A stretch of 64,000 nucleotides of DNA. Source: an uncultured Selenomonas sp. (GTDB lineage: Bacteria > Bacillota > Negativicutes > Selenomonadales > Selenomonadaceae). A program made the position numbers and the translations under genes. The notes beneath the pieces were generated by a model. It did not search any database, was not told the DNA's origin, and saw nothing but the letters and a program-made list of their open reading frames with translations. This document shows, one piece after another, positions 9,197-18,114 of this stretch. The stretch lies in NCBI GenBank assembly GCA_947167105.1, contig CAMVGU010000006.1, positions 50,795 through 114,794 on the forward strand, written 5' to 3'. Within the stretch, counting starts at the first letter, position 1; each line of letters begins with the position of its first letter.

Positions 9197-9757
9197 ATGG
9201 AAGCAAAGAAAATTGCTCAATACGCATTGGATTTTATTGGGGGACAGCCAACAGTAAATGCCTACTATAACGATGATGAATCAAAATCCATTGACATCAT
9301 GGAATGTAAAGAGGGCAAGGCTGAGGATATAACGGTTGCAACCATTGGCTTATCTGCCTTTGATATTGCTAAGACGACAGAAGATGGCAAGGACTTGCGG
9401 GTGGAACTATTGATGGCAGGTCTGGCGGGGACGGACATATTTGGTCAGATACTGTCTCATGTTGCTTTTGAGATACAGGACAGGGGAGATTGCTATTTTG
9501 GCATGATCGTCGAAAATGTTATCAGTCCCTATGTTAAGCAGACTAAATTACGTCATGTAATACTGATGTCGCCGGTTTTTTGGGATAAATATAAGCCGTT
9601 GCATTTGAAAGATACTTGCGTCACATGGCTGCTGGCTGTTCCCATCAGAGATGAGGAGAGGGACTTCGTAGAAAAGCATGGTGTAGATGCTTTTGACGAA
9701 GCTATGGCTAAGGCTAATATAGATGTGACCGATTTCTTACGGACTTCCTGTGTGTAA
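9197..9757 (+). CDS. SUFU-like immunity protein
   Basis: A 186-residue protein with the build of the suppressor-of-fused (SUFU) domain family used as immunity proteins: an N-terminal nucleotide-free alpha/beta part (ITVATIGLSAFDI), a middle strand-helix part, then HVILMSPVFWDKY and TWLLAVPIRDEERDFVEKHG, a phrase typical of these proteins (P-I-x-x-x-E). Such proteins neutralise nuclease toxins encoded directly upstream, and the gene starts 20 bases after the GHE nuclease with GAGGTG before its ATG. Assignment by pattern and context; no search was possible. Confidence 0.65.
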   Translation: MEAKKIAQYALDFIGGQPTVNAYYNDDESKSIDIMECKEGKAEDITVATIGLSAFDIAKTTEDGKDLRVELLMAGLAGTDIFGQILSHVAFEIQDRGDCYFGMIVENVISPYVKQTKLRHVILMSPVFWDKYKPLHLKDTCVTWLLAVPIRDEERDFVEKHGVDAFDEAMAKANIDVTDFLRTSCV

Positions 9758-9812
9758 GCAAGGTCTTTTTCTGGAGCTGATTCTGATATGATGATTGGAG
9801 GTGTCATTTACA

Positions 9813-10850
9813 ATGATAATCAGGGACGATAATTATAACGAATTTGGGTCGAGTTATTCAGATGACGTGTCAGAAGAATCTGCATGGGAAATTTATCACC
9901 AGGCATGGGAATACAGGCGTACAGATACAGCTAAATATTTGATGTTGTTAGAGAAGGCATGTGAATACGGCAGCGGTGATGCAGCACTGGATTTAGGAGA
10001 ATATGAACTAGAGAAGAAAAATTATAATGCAGCATTGACGTGGTACAAGAAAGCTACAGAATTGGGTAAGACAGAAGGTTTTATCCGTATGGGCGATGTT
10101 TATTGGGATTTAGAAGACCTTACAACAGCCAAAGAATGCTTTATATCCGCTGCGAACTTGAACGAAGCAGAAGGTATGTATCGGCTGGGAGATTTTATAA
10201 GAAAGGTAGATAGAGATAAATATAAGGCACTGTATTGGTTTGAAAAAGCGGCAAATCTTGATCATAGAAATGGGATGAGAGCGGTATTGGCTTCACCAAA
10301 TAACATAGCTGAACTTTTGGGAATAATAATGCATGGAAAATTATTGCACGGTGATAAATTTTGGCAGGAAGGAGTGAGGAATAATTCTAATGCGTTCATT
10401 GATTATGGCGTTATTAATGAAGAGATATCTTGCATGCAGGATCTTAGTTCGACGATAAAGGATGAGATATTTTCTCATAATCAAGAAGTTATAGGATATG
10501 CAGTCAAAAATAATCACTATGGTGTCAATGGTTATTTTATCTTTACGGATGAGGCTATATACATACAAGATGATGATGGTGACGAAAGCGGGATATGGTA
10601 TAAATTAATAGAAGGTGTAAAGGCTACTGAAAGTAACTTGCTGATAATGCATCATGGCGGCGCTGTTTTTGAAGTTCCTAATGCCAAATACTGGGCAGAA
10701 ATTCTTGCCCCAAAAAGATTACGGTTATTTTTGTTAATGGCCGCTAATTCGTCTGGCAGCCAGTATGACTTTTCAATACAGGAACGAATCCAGCTTAGTA
10801 ATGTTAGATTGAGAAATTGGCAAGGTAAATCTGTTTTATGGACACTGTGA
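9813..10850 (+). CDS. Sel1/TPR-repeat protein
   Basis: A 345-residue protein. Residues about 25-150 form at least three Sel1-like helical repeats (for example AALDLGEYELEKKNYNAALTW, split over helices A and B; then GFIRMGDVYWDLEDLTTAKECF and GMYRLGDFI). These are protein-binding scaffolds. The C-terminal third (about 225-310) looks like a small beta-barrel domain similar in outline to bacterial PH-like domains (GYFIFTDEAIYI, then VPNAKYWAEIL). GGAGGTG at 9797-9803 fits ATG 9813. It is the last gene of the cassette; a terminator follows. Its role there is unknown; an adaptor or an extra immunity-associated factor is possible. Confidence 0.6.
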   Translation: MIIRDDNYNEFGSSYSDDVSEESAWEIYHQAWEYRRTDTAKYLMLLEKACEYGSGDAALDLGEYELEKKNYNAALTWYKKATELGKTEGFIRMGDVYWDLEDLTTAKECFISAANLNEAEGMYRLGDFIRKVDRDKYKALYWFEKAANLDHRNGMRAVLASPNNIAELLGIIMHGKLLHGDKFWQEGVRNNSNAFIDYGVINEEISCMQDLSSTIKDEIFSHNQEVIGYAVKNNHYGVNGYFIFTDEAIYIQDDDGDESGIWYKLIEGVKATESNLLIMHHGGAVFEVPNAKYWAEILAPKRLRLFLLMAANSSGSQYDFSIQERIQLSNVRLRNWQGKSVLWTL

Positions 10851-10894
10851 TCTAGCGATGACATAAGATATCACTTACATCGTGTTATACACAA

Positions 10895-10941
10895 AAGCCC
10901 GAATCCTCATGGGAACAGATGAGAATTCGGGCTGTCTTTTT
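10895..10941. terminator. bidirectional terminator
   Basis: AGCCCGAATCCTCAT and ATGAGAATTCGGGCT form a 15-base stem with one mismatch around an 8-base loop, with TCTTTTT on the plus side and an A-rich flank on the other. It separates the plus-strand dynamin/HerA cassette from the convergent minus-strand gene at 10940. Confidence 0.8.
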
Positions 10942-11200
10942 AGATATTCGTATTATCAATCACAATGTTTGCTACTGTTATGCAGTAGGTGTCGCCCTGG
11001 CGGCCCAGTTCAAGCACTATCCCCACTTCACGGCTGCCCGTCCACAGGGCGCCGCCATTGTGATTATCGAGCACCTCCGGGTGATTGGCAATCCATTGCA
11101 GTACCTCCCCAAGGCTGAGATAGGGACGAATCTTTTCTGACAGGTTGTTGCGCAGGATGAACTTAAGGCATCGTTCATCGAAATTCATCTGGATATTCAT
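10940..11200 (-). CDS. small protein, unknown function
   Basis: An 86-residue protein (begins MNIQMNFDERCLKFIL, ends VANIVIDNTNI) that I do not recognise. It is soluble and acidic, with the phrase WTGSREVGIVLELGRQGDTYCITVANI suggesting a beta-sheet end. AGGGGG lies 7-8 bases before ATG 11200; an upstream in-frame start at 11347 has no such site. It is convergent with the Sel1 gene and shares its terminator. It stands alone, with the insertion sequence beyond it. Confidence 0.5.
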   Translation of the reverse strand: MNIQMNFDERCLKFILRNNLSEKIRPYLSLGEVLQWIANHPEVLDNHNGGALWTGSREVGIVLELGRQGDTYCITVANIVIDNTNI

Positions 11201-11517
11201 AAAAAATCCCCCTTTGCAGAGAAAAACGGCTGAAAAATAGGCAGACTGCTGGCAGTCTCCTATCTCCATCAAGCCGAAACAAGGGGCCTTTCTACGGGCA
11301 CGCCTCGTCTTCTCTCCCAAAAGGGGGCAATACTTCCTTCTTCTCATATCATTATAGCATTTTTGGCGGTATGCGGGTAGCCTGTCAGGCTACTTCGTGA
11401 AAAAAATCATCAAATTTTCTGTTGCTGCCCTGATGGTGACATTGGAAGCATGTTGCGATATACAGGCTGTGATGGCAGGAGGAATTTTTTCCTGCGTGTC
11501 GAAATAAACAAATTCCG
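11201..11517. other. intergenic region, no gene seen
   Basis: About 320 bases between the small minus-strand gene and the left end of the insertion sequence. Any promoter of the minus-strand gene must lie here. Open frames in it are short and have no ribosome binding site; I see no tRNA or structured RNA. Confidence 0.4.
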
Positions 11518-11604
11518 GAGTTTTGCACCTCCCTCACTCCAAAAATGTCTCTGCGCCCATGCTACACTACGCTTCTGGCATGTCAACACTTATGAATATT
11601 TATG

Positions 11605-11633
11605 TTGCTTAACGTTGCCTATTGTGGTATAAT
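11605..11633 (+). promoter_or_regulatory. transposase promoter
   Basis: TTGCTT (11605-11610), 17-base spacer, TATAAT (11628-11633). The start site would fall near 11640, leaving only a very short leader before the transposase. Confidence 0.65.
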
Positions 11634-11659
11634 CCCTTATAAGAAAGGGGATGAGCACT

Positions 11660-13441
11660 TTGTACTTGCAACAGAGCAAAAGCCGCGGGCGCACATATCT
11701 GTCCTTTGTACAGGGATATAGACAGGATGGCAAAGTAAAGCACAAGACTATCGAAAAGCTCGGCTACCTCGACGAGCTCCAGGAAGAATATGACGATCCA
11801 GTTGCCTTCTTCAAGGCCGAGGCCAGGCGGCGCAATGCCGAAATTCCAGCCTTGGAAAAAATCGAGATCAATACAGGTGAGATTCTGCCGGAAAAGACTG
11901 GGCTTAGGAAAAATCTCGGCTACTGTATCCCAAAAGCTGTTTATTCTGAATTAGATTGCCGGTCTTTTTTTCAAAACAAACAACGCTGCATGGATGTAAA
12001 GTTTAATCTCGACCAGGTTTTTCGCCTGTTAGTGTTCAACCGCTTCATGTTCCCAGCTTCTAAGCGTCGTGCTTATGATGAGCGTGACCGTTTCTTTGAG
12101 CGAGCCGAATTCTCTTTGGACGACACCTACCGCGCACTGAGGTGCTTCGAGAAACTTTCGCTTCCACTGCAAAAGTTCTTACACAAGAGAGTATCCGCCC
12201 TCATCGGCCGTGAGCCTAGCCAGTGCTTTTACAATGTAACAAATTACTATTTTGAAATTCCATACAACGATGAGGACACAACAGCCGAGGACGGCTCTGT
12301 CAAGCGAGGATTCCGCGAAAGAGGCCCCAGCAAGGAGCACCGTCCTGACCCGATAGTTCAGATGGGACTTTTGATGGACAGCAACGGCATACCAGTTGCT
12401 TTCAATGTATTCCCCGGCAACGACAGCGAGAAGACTTCCTTGCTTCCAACAGTACATCGCGTTAAGAGCGATTACGGCATTGATCGCATTGTCATTGTGG
12501 CAGACCGTGGCCTAAACACCAGCGACAACACGGCCTTCCTGTCCGGCATCAATGACGATAACTCCCACGGAGACGGCTATGTATACGGTCAAAGCGTCAT
12601 CGGAGCAGATCAGGAATTCCGCAAGTGGACGCTGGATCAGAAAGGCTATATATCCGATGAATTACCCGGAGATGAGCCAGATGAGACAATTATTTTCCGT
12701 CATAAATCCAGGATTTTTGCCAAAAAGATTCAACTGAAAGGAACAAATGGAAAACGCACTAAGACCATGTGCATTTACCAGAAGCAGATGGTTTACTATT
12801 CCCGGAAATATGCTGACAAACAAAAAAAGGAACGAGAGCGGGTACTTGCAAAAGCCAGAGACCTGATTGCAAATCCCGGACGTTATACAAGGGCAACATC
12901 ATATGGAGCTACCGCCTATATAAAGAATCTATCCTTCGTTAAGGATACCGGAGAAATTGCAACCGGGCGTGACCTGAGCCTGGATACCAAAAAAATTGAG
13001 GAAGAAGAAAAGTATGATGGCTATTATTCCATCGTTACCAGTGAAAAAAATATGTCCGACATTGAAATTCGCGACGCATATAAGGGCTTATGGCGCATAG
13101 AGGAATCCTTCAAGGTCATCAAGCACGAATTTCGTGCCCGTCCTGTTTACCTCCGAAAAGGAGAACACATCAAGGCACATTTTCTCATCTGCTTCATGGC
13201 TCTGTTGCTGATGCGCATCATAGAAATACGACTTGGCAGGCGTTACCCGTTTTCTACAATACGCCAGAGCCTTGTCAACTGTTCATGTACGCCACTAGAA
13301 CAAAATTACTACCTGTGCGACTACCGTGATGAGTGCATCGTTGCGATGGAAAAAGAATTCGGCATCGATTTAAGTCATAAATATCTTTCTCTGAAGGACA
13401 TAAAAAAAATATTTAAGCACACCAAAGCAGAGGCTGTTTAG
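11660..13441 (+). CDS. IS1634-type DDE transposase
   Basis: About 593 residues. The N-terminus (YLQQSKSRGRTYLSFVQGYR, then KTIEKLGYLDEL) is the usual opening of IS1634-family transposases. DDE landmarks are visible: VADRGLNTSDN for the second Asp region, and the C-terminal YKGLWRIEESFKVIK with the catalytic Glu, followed by a hydrophobic helix. Length is normal for the family and the frame is intact, so it could be active. ATG 11651 directly touches AAAGGGG, which leaves no spacing; TTG 11660 is 9 bases from it and starts exactly where family members start, so I prefer TTG. Confidence 0.85.
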   Translation: MYLQQSKSRGRTYLSFVQGYRQDGKVKHKTIEKLGYLDELQEEYDDPVAFFKAEARRRNAEIPALEKIEINTGEILPEKTGLRKNLGYCIPKAVYSELDCRSFFQNKQRCMDVKFNLDQVFRLLVFNRFMFPASKRRAYDERDRFFERAEFSLDDTYRALRCFEKLSLPLQKFLHKRVSALIGREPSQCFYNVTNYYFEIPYNDEDTTAEDGSVKRGFRERGPSKEHRPDPIVQMGLLMDSNGIPVAFNVFPGNDSEKTSLLPTVHRVKSDYGIDRIVIVADRGLNTSDNTAFLSGINDDNSHGDGYVYGQSVIGADQEFRKWTLDQKGYISDELPGDEPDETIIFRHKSRIFAKKIQLKGTNGKRTKTMCIYQKQMVYYSRKYADKQKKERERVLAKARDLIANPGRYTRATSYGATAYIKNLSFVKDTGEIATGRDLSLDTKKIEEEEKYDGYYSIVTSEKNMSDIEIRDAYKGLWRIEESFKVIKHEFRARPVYLRKGEHIKAHFLICFMALLLMRIIEIRLGRRYPFSTIRQSLVNCSCTPLEQNYYLCDYRDECIVAMEKEFGIDLSHKYLSLKDIKKIFKHTKAEAV

Positions 13442-13464
13442 CAACATAAATTTGCAAAAGCCAA

Positions 13465-13512
13465 CATCCCCCAAAGCCTTATATACCAAGGCTTTGGGGG
13501 ATGCTTTGTTGT
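13465..13512 (+). terminator. transposase terminator
   Basis: CATCCCCCAAAGCCTT (13465-13480) and AAGGCTTTGGGGGATG (13488-13503) form a perfect 16-base stem with a 7-base loop, followed by a T-rich tail. It lies inside the insertion sequence. Confidence 0.8.
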
Positions 13513-13577
13513 ATTTTGCTGCAAAACTCAGAATAACATAAAGCTATACCATTTGCAAGTTTTTTTCTGAAAGCCAG

Positions 13578-15779
13578 TCAGCCCTCCTCCGGCCCCACGA
13601 TATTGTAGCCGTTGCCGCCCTTCTGCTTGACAATGTACAAGGCTTCATCCGCCTTGGCCACCAATTCCTTCACATCGCCGCCCACATCCAGGATAGCGCC
13701 GATGCTGGAGGCTACATAGGCTCCCTTTTCCTTGCCCAGGCTCCGGACGGTTTCATTGATGCGCTGCAGCTTTTTTTTCACCACGGAGCGCTTGTGGAAG
13801 CCCCGCATAAAGGCGATGAATTCGTCGCCGCCATAGCGGCCCACGATATCCGCCTCACGGAAGACGCTCCTGATGCATTTGGCTACCTCGATGAGCACAT
13901 AGTCGCCGTACAGGTGGCCAAAGCTGTCATTCAATGTCTTGAACTTGTCCACATCAATCATAATCAGGGTGCCGACCTTGCTGCCGGAAAGCTCCTGCTC
14001 AATCATGTCCAGGGTGCAGGAGTGGTTGAGCAGCCCCGTCAGGGAATCCCTCGTGGCCCGCTCGCGCCATTCATCCACGGTGGAGATGTAGTTCTGCACG
14101 CTCTCCGCCCGGCCCACCACGCGAAAGACCTTGCCGTCCCGTCCGGCCACGCTGCGGTAGGTGACCTTGTACCACTCCAGCTTGTCATCCGTCAGCCGCA
14201 GAGCAACGTCATAGGAGCCGAGCCGGGCCTCCTGCATGGCTAACTGCCATTCCCTGGCATGAATCTCGCGGTTGGAGGCATCCAACCAGCCGACAGGGTG
14301 CCCGCCGCGCAGGTAGCCCTCTGCCTGACGGCGCTCCATGGTGCCGTCCCGGCGGCAGATATCCAGCTCCAGGATATCAGTATCGGGATTGTAGTCAAAG
14401 GAGAGGGTGCCCGGGATCTGCATCAGGATTTCTGCCTTCACATGTGCCCAGACAGCACGCTCATGTTCCCGGGCCAGTTTTGTCCTGGCCTCATTGGTCT
14501 CGGCCAGGTGCGCCTGCTCCAGCCGCATGGATTCCGTCACATCTGTCTGGTCGTAGAGGATCCACTCATGGGCATCGTCCAGCCAACTGTAGCGCATCTG
14601 CTTCCACATGGGTTCCCCCTCCGGCTCAGAGCTATTCACCTTGACCTTGACGATATACTGCTCATGCTGCTCCATCTGCTCCAGCAGCACCCCCGGCCTG
14701 GTGAGGCTGTACATGCGCTCCCTGTCCTCCGGCGCAGCCCACTGCTCGGAGGCCACCTTCATCACGTGATCGTAGGTGACGCCGCTGGCCACATCGCCGT
14801 AGCGGCGCCAGCGGCTGGCAGGGATGCTGGTGCCGAAATAATGGTAGTACATCATCTGGGTGTGGGCATTGATGACCGCCATGCACTCGAACTGCAGACC
14901 CAGCATACGCTGGACTATCTTCTCGGTCATGGCCTTGTCTGAGGCAGCGCTGATGCTGGCCTTGCTGCTGTCCCTCCTGGAAAACAAGGAGTAATCCACC
15001 CCAAGGAGCACTTCCTCCGGCAGCTCCCCTTCCTCCTTGATGCGCCTTACGATTTTCTCGATTTCCTCCGTGCCCTGGCACTGCTTCAGGATTGCAAAAT
15101 CACCGCCGACAATGCGGCTGATGGAAGCCGCCTGACCGCAGATGCCCACCAGGTGCCGGGCCACTGCCTTGATGAGCTTCTCCCCGAAGCGATTGCCGTT
15201 TTCCCGCTCCAATGTCTCAAAGTTCCGGATGGAAATATTTATCTCGGCAAAGTCCGTCCCCTTCAGGCGGTACTCGTCTTCATAGTCCAGATAGTCGAAC
15301 TGCTTGCCGATGCTGTTCTGCAGGCCGCTCAGCTCATCTGCCCGGCTGAGCCGCGCCAACAGATCCTGATCCGACTTGGAGAAGGAGCCGCCCTGCACGT
15401 CCCGGAAAAATCCCATCAGGCCCACTATGCGCCCTTCGCCGTCCCGCACCGGGAATTTGGTAGCAGCAATATCACGCACCCTGCCCCGGGAGATGCAGGT
15501 TCCGGGCACATTCACCGTAATTGTGCCATCATGGATGATCTTCCACTCATCGCTCTGGAACTTTTCCGGATGGATGTGCCAGCCCATGTCTTCATCAGTC
15601 TTGCCCAGGATCGCGCTCAGGTCGCGGAAGCCGTAATAGTCAAGAAAGAACTGGTTGCAGCCCAGAAAGCGGCGTTCCTTATCCTTCCAAAAGACACCGA
15701 ACTGGCTGCAATTCAAAAAAGCCCGCCAGAGGTCTTCAAGCCACCGATTTGATTCAATTGCATTTTTAAGCGTCTCCAT
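13578..15779 (-). CDS. PAS-GGDEF diguanylate cyclase
   Basis: About 733 residues, no obvious membrane segment. Order: an N-terminal PAS domain (FGVFWKDKERRFLGCNQFFL), a degenerate GGDEF-like domain (residues about 140-290; its motif reads VGGDFA), a middle sensor region, a second PAS-like domain, and a C-terminal GGDEF domain with an intact site (RYGGDEF). READ five residues before GGDEF matches the product-inhibition I-site, so it should make cyclic di-GMP and be feedback-inhibited. No EAL domain. GGAGG lies 8 bases before ATG 15779; a GTG at 15815 is in frame but less well placed. The adjacent LacI-type gene is divergent. Confidence 0.9.
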   Translation of the reverse strand: METLKNAIESNRWLEDLWRAFLNCSQFGVFWKDKERRFLGCNQFFLDYYGFRDLSAILGKTDEDMGWHIHPEKFQSDEWKIIHDGTITVNVPGTCISRGRVRDIAATKFPVRDGEGRIVGLMGFFRDVQGGSFSKSDQDLLARLSRADELSGLQNSIGKQFDYLDYEDEYRLKGTDFAEINISIRNFETLERENGNRFGEKLIKAVARHLVGICGQAASISRIVGGDFAILKQCQGTEEIEKIVRRIKEEGELPEEVLLGVDYSLFSRRDSSKASISAASDKAMTEKIVQRMLGLQFECMAVINAHTQMMYYHYFGTSIPASRWRRYGDVASGVTYDHVMKVASEQWAAPEDRERMYSLTRPGVLLEQMEQHEQYIVKVKVNSSEPEGEPMWKQMRYSWLDDAHEWILYDQTDVTESMRLEQAHLAETNEARTKLAREHERAVWAHVKAEILMQIPGTLSFDYNPDTDILELDICRRDGTMERRQAEGYLRGGHPVGWLDASNREIHAREWQLAMQEARLGSYDVALRLTDDKLEWYKVTYRSVAGRDGKVFRVVGRAESVQNYISTVDEWRERATRDSLTGLLNHSCTLDMIEQELSGSKVGTLIMIDVDKFKTLNDSFGHLYGDYVLIEVAKCIRSVFREADIVGRYGGDEFIAFMRGFHKRSVVKKKLQRINETVRSLGKEKGAYVASSIGAILDVGGDVKELVAKADEALYIVKQKGGNGYNIVGPEEG

Positions 15780-15967
15780 AGCAAATGCCTCCGGCTTTTT
15801 CTTCAAACTGTTCACGATTGCGCAACTATATGTTAACCTATTATACTGAAAATAATGTCAGATTGCAAGAGGCAGGAAAAAGGGGGTTTGAAAGCGAAAC
15901 TATCCATAATACGGAAACGTGCTCGTACACAAAGGCACATGCCAGACAGGGTAAAGGAGTGTTTTTC

Positions 15968-17011
15968 ATGGTCACCATCAAGCAGATTGCAGAACTCTGC
16001 GGCGTCTCCCGGGGCACCGTGGATCGTGTCATCAATAAGCGCGGCAAGGTCAAGCCGGAAAAGGAGCAGCTGATCCTGGAGACCATGCGCAAGCTGAACT
16101 ACTCCCCCAATCCGGCGGGCAAGGCCCTGGCCGCCCGCAAGAAGCAGCCCACAGTGGGGGTGCTGATCCCCTCTATCGGCGTGCATTTCTTTGATGATGT
16201 AATAAGCTCCATGCAGAATGCCGCCCGCCGCTATGCCTCCTACGGGCTGAAAATCATCTGGCGCAGTATGCGGGGTTTCGATGAAATGGAACAGTGCCAG
16301 CTCATCGACGAGCTGGCACCCCAGGTACAGGCCCTGATCATCAACCCTGTGAACGGTCAGGCGGTGCTGGAGCGCCTGAATGCTCTGGCTGCAGAGGGCC
16401 TGTATATCGTCACGCTGAACAACGACCTGCCCGGCCTCAGACGCCACTGCTACATCGGCACGGACTTCTACTCCGGGGGCCGCACTGCCGGAGCCCTGCT
16501 GCAGATGATCGGCGCCCGCGAACTCCACATAGGCATCCTGCTGGGCTCCCACAAGATGCTCAGCCACCAGCGGCGCCTGGAAGGGTTCCGCTCTGCCCTG
16601 GAAGAGCGCTTTAAAAAAGGTGCCCCCGGCTCCTGGGAAATCCTCTCCGTACAGGAGACGGAAGATGACGATATCCTGGCCTACGAGGAAATCAAGACCC
16701 TCCTGCAGGAGCACCCGGAAACCAATGCCATCTTCGTCATTTCCTCCGGTGCCTCCTATGGCGCCGCCCGTGCCGTCCAGGCGGCAGGACGGGCCGGCAG
16801 CATCACTATGGTGGTCTTTGACACCATCCCCAGCACCATACGCATGATGCAGGCCGGTGTCATCCAGGCAGCCCTCTACCAGCACCCCCACCAGCAGGGT
16901 CGCCGCGCCATGCAGGTGGCCTTTGAGTACCTGGTGAACGGCGCACAGCCGGAGAAGGACAGCTACATTATGCGCAACGAAATCCGCATCCCGGAAAATG
17001 CGGAGGAATGA
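15968..17011 (+). CDS. LacI-family transcriptional regulator
   Basis: 347 residues. The N-terminal helix-turn-helix VTIKQIAELCGVSRGTVDRVINKRGKV and hinge (NYSPNPAGKALAARKK) are classic LacI/GalR. The rest is a periplasmic-binding-protein-like sugar-sensing domain (VGVLIPSIGVHFFDDVI, GTDFYSGGRTAGALL, FVISSGASYGAARA) closest in outline to ribose/galactose-type regulators. AAGGAG at 15954-15959 fits ATG 15968. It lies next to a SorC-type regulator and the sorbitol operon, so it may control sugar genes, but its operator and ligand cannot be read from the sequence. Confidence 0.9.
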   Translation: MVTIKQIAELCGVSRGTVDRVINKRGKVKPEKEQLILETMRKLNYSPNPAGKALAARKKQPTVGVLIPSIGVHFFDDVISSMQNAARRYASYGLKIIWRSMRGFDEMEQCQLIDELAPQVQALIINPVNGQAVLERLNALAAEGLYIVTLNNDLPGLRRHCYIGTDFYSGGRTAGALLQMIGARELHIGILLGSHKMLSHQRRLEGFRSALEERFKKGAPGSWEILSVQETEDDDILAYEEIKTLLQEHPETNAIFVISSGASYGAARAVQAAGRAGSITMVVFDTIPSTIRMMQAGVIQAALYQHPHQQGRRAMQVAFEYLVNGAQPEKDSYIMRNEIRIPENAEE

Positions 17012-17014
17012 AAC

Positions 17015-17953
17015 TCACTCATTCAGCAGTATCTTCGCTGTTTCCTCGTCCGTAATCAGCACATTGATGAGCCTGCCCCTGAGTGCCCCCATGATGGCGG
17101 GGACTTTCTCCCTGGAGGCTGCCATGCCGATGCAGTAGGGCAGCTTGCAGAGCCTCTCTATATCTATGGCGATAATGCGGTCACTGAAGGGGGTCTCCAC
17201 CGGGCGGCCGTTGATGTCGTAGAATACGGAGCAGATTTCTCCCACGGCTCCCGTATGGGCCAGGGACTCGATGGCCTCCCTGCCGAAGCTGCCTGCCCAG
17301 ATCAGGTTGGAGGATTTCACCGGGGCGCCGATGCCCACGATGCCGATATCCAGCCGCTCCCAGAAGGCGGAGATTTTCTCGTAGTTCACATCCTGCACTA
17401 TGGCCTGGCGTATCTCTGCCGTCTTGGCGATGGCCGGGGCGTAGATGTAGTGGCTTCTGGCCCCGAAGGCCCGGGAAAGCTGGTAGCAGAGGGTATTGAC
17501 ATGGAATTCGCTCTCTATGCTCTCGGGGCCGCCGTCCAGGGGCACGAAATCCGCGTCAATCTGGGGCAGCTTCTCCTGTTCGGCGTATTTCGCCAGCTCG
17601 CTGATGGTGGTGCCCCAGGCCGTGCCGATGACCTGGCCGCTTCCTACAATGCGCTTCAAGAGGTTCAGCCCCGCCCTGGCCATATTGCTCTTGACGGTCT
17701 GCAGGTCGAAGCTCCTGCTGACCACATAGGCTTCTTTCAGGCCGAAGCGCTTCTCCAGGGCGGACTCCAGCTCGTCAAAGGAATCGTGCTCCACGGTGAT
17801 TTTCACGATGCCATTGCCCAGCGCCTTTTTCAGGTATTTCCCCACCGTAGTGCGATCCACCCCCATGCGGGCAGCTATTTCGCTTTGCTTCAGGTGATCC
17901 ATATAGTACATATTGGCAACCTTGATCAGGATGCGGCGCTCCACCGGCAGCAT
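17015..17953 (-). CDS. SorC/DeoR-type sugar regulator
   Basis: About 312 residues. N-terminal helix-turn-helix (YMDHLKQSEIAARMGVDRTTVGKYLKKAL) followed by the SorC sugar-phosphate-binding domain (GQVIGTAWGTTISELA; DIGIVGIGAPV; GEICSVFYDINGRPV), with full family length. SorC proteins are activators or repressors of sorbitol/sorbose and related genes that respond to phosphorylated sugars, which fits the sorbitol PTS operon just upstream on the same strand. AAAGGAG is 10 bases from ATG 17953; GTG at 17962 almost touches it. A type I toxin-like locus separates it from srlD. Confidence 0.85.
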   Translation of the reverse strand: MLPVERRILIKVANMYYMDHLKQSEIAARMGVDRTTVGKYLKKALGNGIVKITVEHDSFDELESALEKRFGLKEAYVVSRSFDLQTVKSNMARAGLNLLKRIVGSGQVIGTAWGTTISELAKYAEQEKLPQIDADFVPLDGGPESIESEFHVNTLCYQLSRAFGARSHYIYAPAIAKTAEIRQAIVQDVNYEKISAFWERLDIGIVGIGAPVKSSNLIWAGSFGREAIESLAHTGAVGEICSVFYDINGRPVETPFSDRIIAIDIERLCKLPYCIGMAASREKVPAIMGALRGRLINVLITDEETAKILLNE

Positions 17954-17985
17954 ATTTCTCACGCTCCTTTTGTTTCATATTGAGC

Positions 17986-18014
17986 TTGTCTGCCTCCCGG
18001 CTTTCTGTTATACT
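17986..18014 (+). promoter_or_regulatory. promoter of toxin-like mRNA
   Basis: TTGTCT (17986-17991), 17-base spacer, TATACT (18009-18014). The predicted start near 18021 gives a leader of about 95 bases before the 20-residue reading frame at 18115. Confidence 0.55.
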
Positions 18015-18114
18015 GTCAAAGGGATGCCAACCCGTGCGGTAGGCGGCTCATTTCTCCTCGCAGAAAGGCAAAATCGGCTGTATGGTCGAGCAGCCAGAAA
18101 GCGGGGTAATGCTT

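Larger units (their letters stand above)
11518..13529 (+). mobile_element. insertion sequence, IS1634-type
   Basis: A single-transposase element of about 2.0 kb. The ends I can support are GAGTTTTGCA at 11518-11527 and its inverted copy TGCAAAACTC at 13520-13529. The element contains its own promoter, the transposase and a strong terminator, as expected for a complete copy. I find no clear target duplication beside these ends, so the exact borders may differ by a few bases or the duplication has decayed. It lies between an orphan gene and the diguanylate cyclase and does not visibly break a gene. Confidence 0.7.

Noticed and set aside
11450..11632. 60-codon frame at the left end of the insertion sequence
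   Set aside because: No ribosome site, crosses the inverted repeat and overlaps the transposase promoter.
11505..13545. Target-site duplication of the insertion sequence
   Set aside because: Bases beside the supported inverted repeats (ATTCCG left, AGAATA right) do not match, so no duplication is claimed.
14259..14942. 227-codon frame opposite the diguanylate cyclase
   Set aside because: Mirror frame of a well-supported GGDEF protein.
15785..15967. Upstream extension of the LacI-type gene
   Set aside because: The frame is open but lies before a good ribosome site at 15954, and the helix-turn-helix begins right at ATG 15968.
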